Origin: DATGHS01 sp035307785
GTDB taxonomy: Bacteria > Planctomycetota > Planctomycetia > Gemmatales > Gemmataceae
Direction: 5' to 3'
Assembly: GCA_035307785.1 (NCBI GenBank)
Contig: DATGHS010000143.1
Location: 1 to 9,669 of the forward strand
DNA: 9,669 nt
Each line of letters starts with the position of its first letter. Position 1 is the first letter of the stretch. The notes below the pieces were generated by a model. It saw nothing but the letters and a program-made list of their open reading frames with translations. It was not told the DNA's origin and did no database searches. The position numbers and the translations under genes were made by a program. Of this stretch, positions 6,251 through 9,669 are shown piece after piece.

Positions 6251-7192
6251 ATGAACTCGCTGCGTTTTCCGCTGATCCTGTCGATTCTCGCGGCCGTTGC
6301 CACCCTGGGCCTGAAGGCCAGTGCCTGGCTGCTCACCGGCTCTGTCGGTCTTCTCTCCGACGCCCTCGAATCGAGCATTAATCTACTCGCAGCCATCGTG
6401 GCCTACCTGGCCCTGTGGTATTCGACTCGGCCCGCGGATCGCGAACACACCTACGGCCACGAAAAGATCGCCTTTTTCTCGAGCGGCCTGGAGGGTGGGC
6501 TCATCATCGTGGCCGCGCTGGGGATCATCGTAACGGCTATCGAGCGGCTCATGCATCCGCTCCGGCTGGAATCGGTGGCGCCGGGGCTCATCATGACGGG
6601 CATCGCCACGGTCATCAACCTTATCGTCGCGCAAATCCTTCTGCGCACCGGGCGCAGGCATAACTCCATTATTTTGGAAGCTGACGGCCACCATTTGATG
6701 ACCGACGTGTGGACCTCCGCTGCGGTAGTGGCCGGCATTGCGGTCGTTTGGATCACGAGCCGGTACTGGCTGGATCCGGTAATCGCCCTGTTGGTGGCGG
6801 CAAACATTCTTTGGACCGGATTCCGGCTGGTACGGCGTTCGTTCCACGGCTTGATGGACGTGGCCTTGCCCGAAGAGGATTTAGTGCGGTTGCGCGCGGC
6901 GATCAGCAGCCAACTGGAGCCCGGAACGACCTATCATGCGTTGCGCACCCGGCTGGGCGGGACCAGGCTATTTGCCGATTGCCATTTGCTGGTGCCGGGC
7001 CACTGGACTGTCAAGCAGGGCCACGACCTGGGCGACCGCATTGAAAGAGCGGTGCGCGACGCTTTCCCCGGATTGGAACTGACGCTGCACATCGAGCCCA
7101 TCGAGGCGCGGGCATCGTGGGAAGATTCGGAGATATTGGGGATAGAAGGACAGCGGGCGATGCGACAAACAACCGAGCAGCCTGGGAAATAA
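6251..7192 (+). CDS. Cation diffusion facilitator (CDF) transporter
   Basis: This inner-membrane protein of 313 residues should export divalent metal (Zn, Cd, Fe, Mn or Co; not distinguishable here) in exchange for protons. Six hydrophobic segments lie at about 8-28, 33-56, 78-97, 111-131, 146-168 and 172-190, followed by a cytoplasmic domain (about 205-285) with histidines H229, H245, H258 and H280. Helix 5 has the HxxxD metal motif (H148, D152) in DGHHLMTDVWTS. Helix 2 has SDALESS, with D37 and E40 in place of the DxxxD pair of E. coli YiiP; I recall the SDAxES form from a CDF subfamily close to this one. YGHEK (68-72) is also typical. An in-frame TAA directly precedes the ATG at 6251, so the start cannot lie further upstream, and no Shine-Dalgarno sequence is seen. 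It follows the PIN/TRAM gene by 81 bases and may be co-transcribed. It ends 10 bases from the ispD stop. Confidence 0.9.
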   Translation: MNSLRFPLILSILAAVATLGLKASAWLLTGSVGLLSDALESSINLLAAIVAYLALWYSTRPADREHTYGHEKIAFFSSGLEGGLIIVAALGIIVTAIERLMHPLRLESVAPGLIMTGIATVINLIVAQILLRTGRRHNSIILEADGHHLMTDVWTSAAVVAGIAVVWITSRYWLDPVIALLVAANILWTGFRLVRRSFHGLMDVALPEEDLVRLRAAISSQLEPGTTYHALRTRLGGTRLFADCHLLVPGHWTVKQGHDLGDRIERAVRDAFPGLELTLHIEPIEARASWEDSEILGIEGQRAMRQTTEQPGK

Positions 7193-7202
7193 ACGGGCCT
7201 GC

Positions 7203-7946
7203 TTACTTCCACATTTCTTCATCCGCGAAGGGATGAATCGGCCGGTTTGGTTTGGGATCGGGCCGGCTCTTCAGGATCGCCGCAGCCAGAAACAAATCGG
7301 GCTTGGCCGTGATCTTGATGTTCGTCGCCGTGCTCGGCACTACATAGACCGCATGCCCGGCCGCTTCCACCAACTGCGCGTCGTCGGTAATCGGCCCGGG
7401 AAACTTGGCACGCTGGCCGTACGCTTCCAGCAGCCATTCTTTGCGAAACACCTGGGGCGTTTGAGCGAGCCATAGACCGTCGCGGTTGACGGTGGCCTGC
7501 ACTTTCTTCTGGGCATCCACTTGCTTGATCGTCTCACTCACCGGCACTGCGAGAAGCGCGGCCCCATGCTGAGCCGCGGCGCTGAAGACCGCTTCCACCT
7601 GCTCATTGGTCACGCACGGCCGCACGGCATCGTGAATCGCGACGAAATCGGCATCGGGCGTTACCTTGTTCAGTGCATTCGCCACCGACTCGAAACGCTC
7701 GGCCCCTCCCAGAACCACCTGCACGTTCATGAAGGCAATGTTGGGGCGATACCGACGTTCGAATAGTTCCTGATCTTCGGCCGAAATGACGATGATGGTT
7801 TGCACCACATCGGAGCGATTGACGAAGTATTCGGCACAGCGCAGCCAGACCGCTCGACCATCAAGATTGGTGAACGGCTTCTTTTCCTTATCGTTGAAGC
7901 GCGACGATTTTCCGGCAGCGGGCAGAATCACGGCAAACTTGGGCAT
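7203..7946 (-). CDS. ispD: 2-C-methyl-D-erythritol 4-phosphate cytidylyltransferase
   Basis: IspD couples MEP with CTP to give CDP-methylerythritol and pyrophosphate, a step of the non-mevalonate isoprenoid pathway in the cytoplasm. The protein has 247 residues, close to the usual 230-240. The nucleotide-binding loop PAAGKSSRF (9-17) carries R16, followed by K23 in EKKPF where most enzymes have PKQY. HDAVRP (105-110) holds the metal-binding D106. R155 (NRDGLW), AQTPQVF (161-167), TDDAQLVE (187-194) and NIKIT (209-213, K211) complete the active site. GGAGGG lies about 8 bases before the ATG at 7946. The basic, proline-rich tail from about 227 to 247 looks like an added extension. The gene lies 72 bases downstream of the small coiled-coil gene on the same strand. 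Neither ispF nor other pathway genes are in the window. Confidence 0.94.
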   Translation of the reverse strand: MPKFAVILPAAGKSSRFNDKEKKPFTNLDGRAVWLRCAEYFVNRSDVVQTIIVISAEDQELFERRYRPNIAFMNVQVVLGGAERFESVANALNKVTPDADFVAIHDAVRPCVTNEQVEAVFSAAAQHGAALLAVPVSETIKQVDAQKKVQATVNRDGLWLAQTPQVFRKEWLLEAYGQRAKFPGPITDDAQLVEAAGHAVYVVPSTATNIKITAKPDLFLAAAILKSRPDPKPNRPIHPFADEEMWK

Positions 7947-7975
7947 GGCGAGCCCTCCGATGCACCATCACGCCT

Positions 7976-8011
7976 CGCCCCTTGCGAGAGAGGGAATGGG
8001 GTGAAGGGGCG
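7976..8011. repeat. Inverted repeat between the coiled-coil gene and ispD
   Basis: CGCCCCTT (7976-7983) pairs with AAGGGGCG (8004-8011) around a purine-rich 20-base loop. It fills most of the 72-base gap between the coiled-coil gene and ispD, close to the ispD ribosome binding site. It resembles G/C-rich intergenic repeats found widely in bacteria. No T-run follows on the minus strand, so read-through into ispD is likely. Confidence 0.45.
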
Positions 8012-8018
8012 TTCGCGC

Positions 8019-8351
8019 TTATTCTATAGCGACGGCCGGAACGTTCGCCAGTTTTTGTCTGAATTCCTTTAGCCGGTTCTGGTATTGCCGAAATGCTTCT
8101 TCGTGAACGACCAAGTCGCCTTGCGCGTTCTCGGCCTGCTTGCCGGCCTCGGCAACGTAGGCCTCACATTCTTTCAAGCGTTGGGCCGCGTCGTCGAGCT
8201 TTTGCGCCCAGTCCTCGAATTTGCCGGTGTCAGCGTCGTCCGCCAGTAGCGGCGATGCCAACGCTGCCTCCTGCTGCTCCGCGTCTGCGGAAATCTGATT
8301 CAATGCAGTTTGCAGCTGATCCAGCATTTGCATCCATTCAGCCGATTTCAT
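8019..8351 (-). CDS. Small acidic coiled-coil protein, function unknown
   Basis: I do not recognise this 110-residue protein. It is rich in Ala, Gln, Glu and Asp with hydrophobic residues spaced in heptad fashion. A helical segment at about 3-32 and a longer one at about 43-102 are split by a Pro/Asp-rich stretch (PLLADDADTG, 34-43). This suggests a helical hairpin or a dimeric coiled coil. There is no signal peptide or membrane segment, only one cysteine (C62) and no catalytic motif. Support for translation is strong: AAGGAGG lies 9 bases before the ATG at 8351. It lies between the cytochrome gene and ispD on the same strand, so it may be co-transcribed with ispD. The context does not reveal a job. 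Confidence 0.75.
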   Translation of the reverse strand: MKSAEWMQMLDQLQTALNQISADAEQQEAALASPLLADDADTGKFEDWAQKLDDAAQRLKECEAYVAEAGKQAENAQGDLVVHEEAFRQYQNRLKEFRQKLANVPAVAIE

Positions 8352-8375
8352 CGCGCGGCTCCTCCTTGGGCTCGC

Positions 8376-8404
8376 ATCATCGGATTTTTGACGGAAATTC
8401 GCAA
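8376..8404 (-). promoter_or_regulatory. Candidate sigma70-type promoter for the coiled-coil gene
   Basis: On the minus strand TTGCGA (8399-8404) and GATGAT (8376-8381) are separated by exactly 17 bases, each matching its consensus at 4 of 6 positions. The predicted transcript start would lie a short distance before the AAGGAGG site of the gene starting at 8351. Such matches are common by chance, so this is weak evidence. Confidence 0.25.
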
Positions 8405-8453
8405 GGGGATTTGGTGAGTGGTGAGGGTTTAGTGGTGTTGATTTATTTCCAAG

Positions 8454-8481
8454 CCGCGGGGCGAGTCTTCAAGCCCCGCGG
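8454..8481 (-). terminator. GC-rich hairpin after the cytochrome gene
   Basis: CCGCGGGGC (8454-8462) and GCCCCGCGG (8473-8481) form a perfect 9-bp stem around a 10-base loop. The hairpin starts 20 bases after the stop codon of the minus-strand cytochrome gene. The bases that follow on that strand (CTTGGAAATAAATC) are AT-rich but not a T-run, so it is a probable but imperfect terminator. The rest of the gap between 8352 and 8500 holds only the ribosome binding site and possible promoter of the next gene. Confidence 0.5.
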
Positions 8482-8500
8482 GTCATCACGCACCACCCAG

Positions 8501-9669
8501 CTACTTCCCCCGCTGCTGCAACAAATACGCCAGCAGATGATTCAGCTCTGTTTCGTTCATTGCTTCGGCCCAGTTCGCCGGCATCGGCGACAAGGGCGAA
8601 ATCGAGCGCTCTTCAATGGCTTTCTTTTCGATGCGCACTTCCTTGCCTTTATCGTCGGCCAGGACCACGACTTCGCCTTCTTCGCGCAGGAAGAGGCCGA
8701 GGAGATCACGGCCGTCCTTCAGCGTGAGCCGAGTAGTGCGGAAATTCGGATCGACATTGCGGTTCGGGTCGAGAATGTCTTCCAGCAAGCGCTCGACCGG
8801 CCGATTGCCGACGCCGTCGAGCTGTGGCCCAACCTTCGCGCCTTTGCCACCGAGCTGATGGCAAGTGGCGCAGTTCTTCTCGAAGACCTTGGCGCCCAGG
8901 GCCGCGTCGGGCTTGGCCTTGCGGAAGCTGTCGGCCCGAATTCTTAGAAGCTGATCCATGCGCTGATCGGCCGGCGGGAGCCCGGCCGTGAGTTTCGCGA
9001 AGCGCTCCGGCCACTTCGGCAAGCGCAGTTGTTCCAGCCGCACTTGAATGGGCCGCTCTTGCAATAGTCGCGGCGAGGCCTTGCCCGCTTCAATTAGCGC
9101 GAGCAATTGCTCGGCCCCTTCGCGGGTGCCGGCCAGACCTTCGGCAATGAGGGAGGCGGTCTCCGCCGGGGCGGTTTGCAGCGCCGCGACCAATTGAGCG
9201 CGGCCTTCCTTCTGGGGAATGGTTCCGAGCTGCCGGGCAACTTGCTCGCGCAAGCTGCGCGATTCGGACGAGTCGGTAAGCGTCTTGCCGAGCAGCGGCG
9301 CGAATTGAGGACCGTCAATTGCAGCCAGCGCGGCGAAGACCGTGCCGCGCACGCCGTCGCCGTGTGGTCTCTCGCCCGCCAGGCGCACCAGGATAGGCTC
9401 CGCCGACTTCAAGCGCAGCGAGCCGGCCAGTTGCGCGCCGGATTGCAGCGCGCGACCATCGGAAGAGGCGAGCAATTGGCTCGCAAGGCCTGCTCCCCAT
9501 TTCTGGGCCGAGTCGGGCAGGGCCGCGCCGCGCTCCTGAAAGCCCTGGCGAAACGCCTGGAATGCACCGACCTGCCGCGTCAAATCCTTGTCCGCTTCGG
9601 CAAATTGTTCCGCTTCGAGGCACGTCTTCAGCGCTCCGTAGCGGGCAATGTATTTCATCCATTCGTTTA
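8501..9669 (-). CDS. HEAT-repeat c-type cytochrome protein, 5' end outside the window
   Basis: The frame is open to the right edge, so only the C-terminal 388 or so residues are seen and the true start lies beyond 9669. The ATG at 9656-9658 is internal or coincidental. Numbered from that methionine, residues 60-210 form HEAT-like helical repeats. They are followed by a haem domain with CATCH (263-267; C263 and C266 bind haem, H267 ligates iron) and a likely distal ligand M359 in SPMP, close to the C-terminal helix. GPQLDGVG, LLEDILDPN and the LKDG block match the haem domain described in Pirellula and Verrucomicrobium (TIGR02603-like). Proteins of this type are usually large, exported and fused to an N-terminal dehydrogenase-like propeller, with roles in electron transfer or sugar oxidation. 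That part is not visible, so the substrate is unknown. The stop is followed by a GC-rich hairpin. Confidence 0.88.
   Translation of the reverse strand, partial: NEWMKYIARYGALKTCLEAEQFAEADKDLTRQVGAFQAFRQGFQERGAALPDSAQKWGAGLASQLLASSDGRALQSGAQLAGSLRLKSAEPILVRLAGERPHGDGVRGTVFAALAAIDGPQFAPLLGKTLTDSSESRSLREQVARQLGTIPQKEGRAQLVAALQTAPAETASLIAEGLAGTREGAEQLLALIEAGKASPRLLQERPIQVRLEQLRLPKWPERFAKLTAGLPPADQRMDQLLRIRADSFRKAKPDAALGAKVFEKNCATCHQLGGKGAKVGPQLDGVGNRPVERLLEDILDPNRNVDPNFRTTRLTLKDGRDLLGLFLREEGEVVVLADDKGKEVRIEKKAIEERSISPLSPMPANWAEAMNETELNHLLAYLLQQRGK

Noticed and set aside
8093..8947. Plus-strand open frame of 284 codons across the coiled-coil and cytochrome genes
   Set aside because: It is the complement of two well-supported genes and the gap between them, with a low-complexity translation and no motif.

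Overview
The window looks like an ordinary chromosomal stretch of a GC-rich bacterium, most likely a planctomycete. This placement is inferred, not proven. It rests on a HEAT-repeat protein ending in a haem domain of the Pirellula/Verrucomicrobium type (TIGR02603-like), a thioredoxin reductase with extra segments absent from the E. coli enzyme, loosely packed genes, and intergenic inverted repeats of kinds I associate with planctomycete genomes. No IS element, phage gene, CRISPR array or defence system is visible.

Layout from left to right. Bases 1-71 (minus) hold the 5' half of a tRNA-Lys(UUU) whose anticodon arm is interrupted; the rest lies outside the window. Next on the minus strand come trxB (thioredoxin reductase) and, upstream of it, a fadJ-like bifunctional enoyl-CoA hydratase/3-hydroxyacyl-CoA dehydrogenase. 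A 131-base gap between them carries a perfect 17-base inverted repeat. A 274-base gap rich in heptamer repeats separates fadJ from a divergent plus-strand block: a dGTPase-like HD phosphohydrolase, an intrinsic terminator, a membrane-anchored PIN/TRAM protein (YacL-like) and a CDF cation transporter. The transporter runs tail to tail, 10 bases apart, into a minus-strand block: ispD, a small coiled-coil protein of unknown function, and a c-type cytochrome/HEAT protein that runs off the right edge.

The genes are mostly housekeeping and do not form one pathway: redox (trxB), beta-oxidation (fadJ), nucleotide pool control (dgt-like), putative RNA or membrane function (PIN/TRAM), metal efflux (CDF), isoprenoid precursor synthesis (ispD) and haem-dependent periplasmic chemistry (cytochrome). 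The most unusual signal is the split tRNA anticodon arm at the left edge, which could be the start of a group I intron or a broken or targeted tRNA gene. I found no convincing new multi-gene system.
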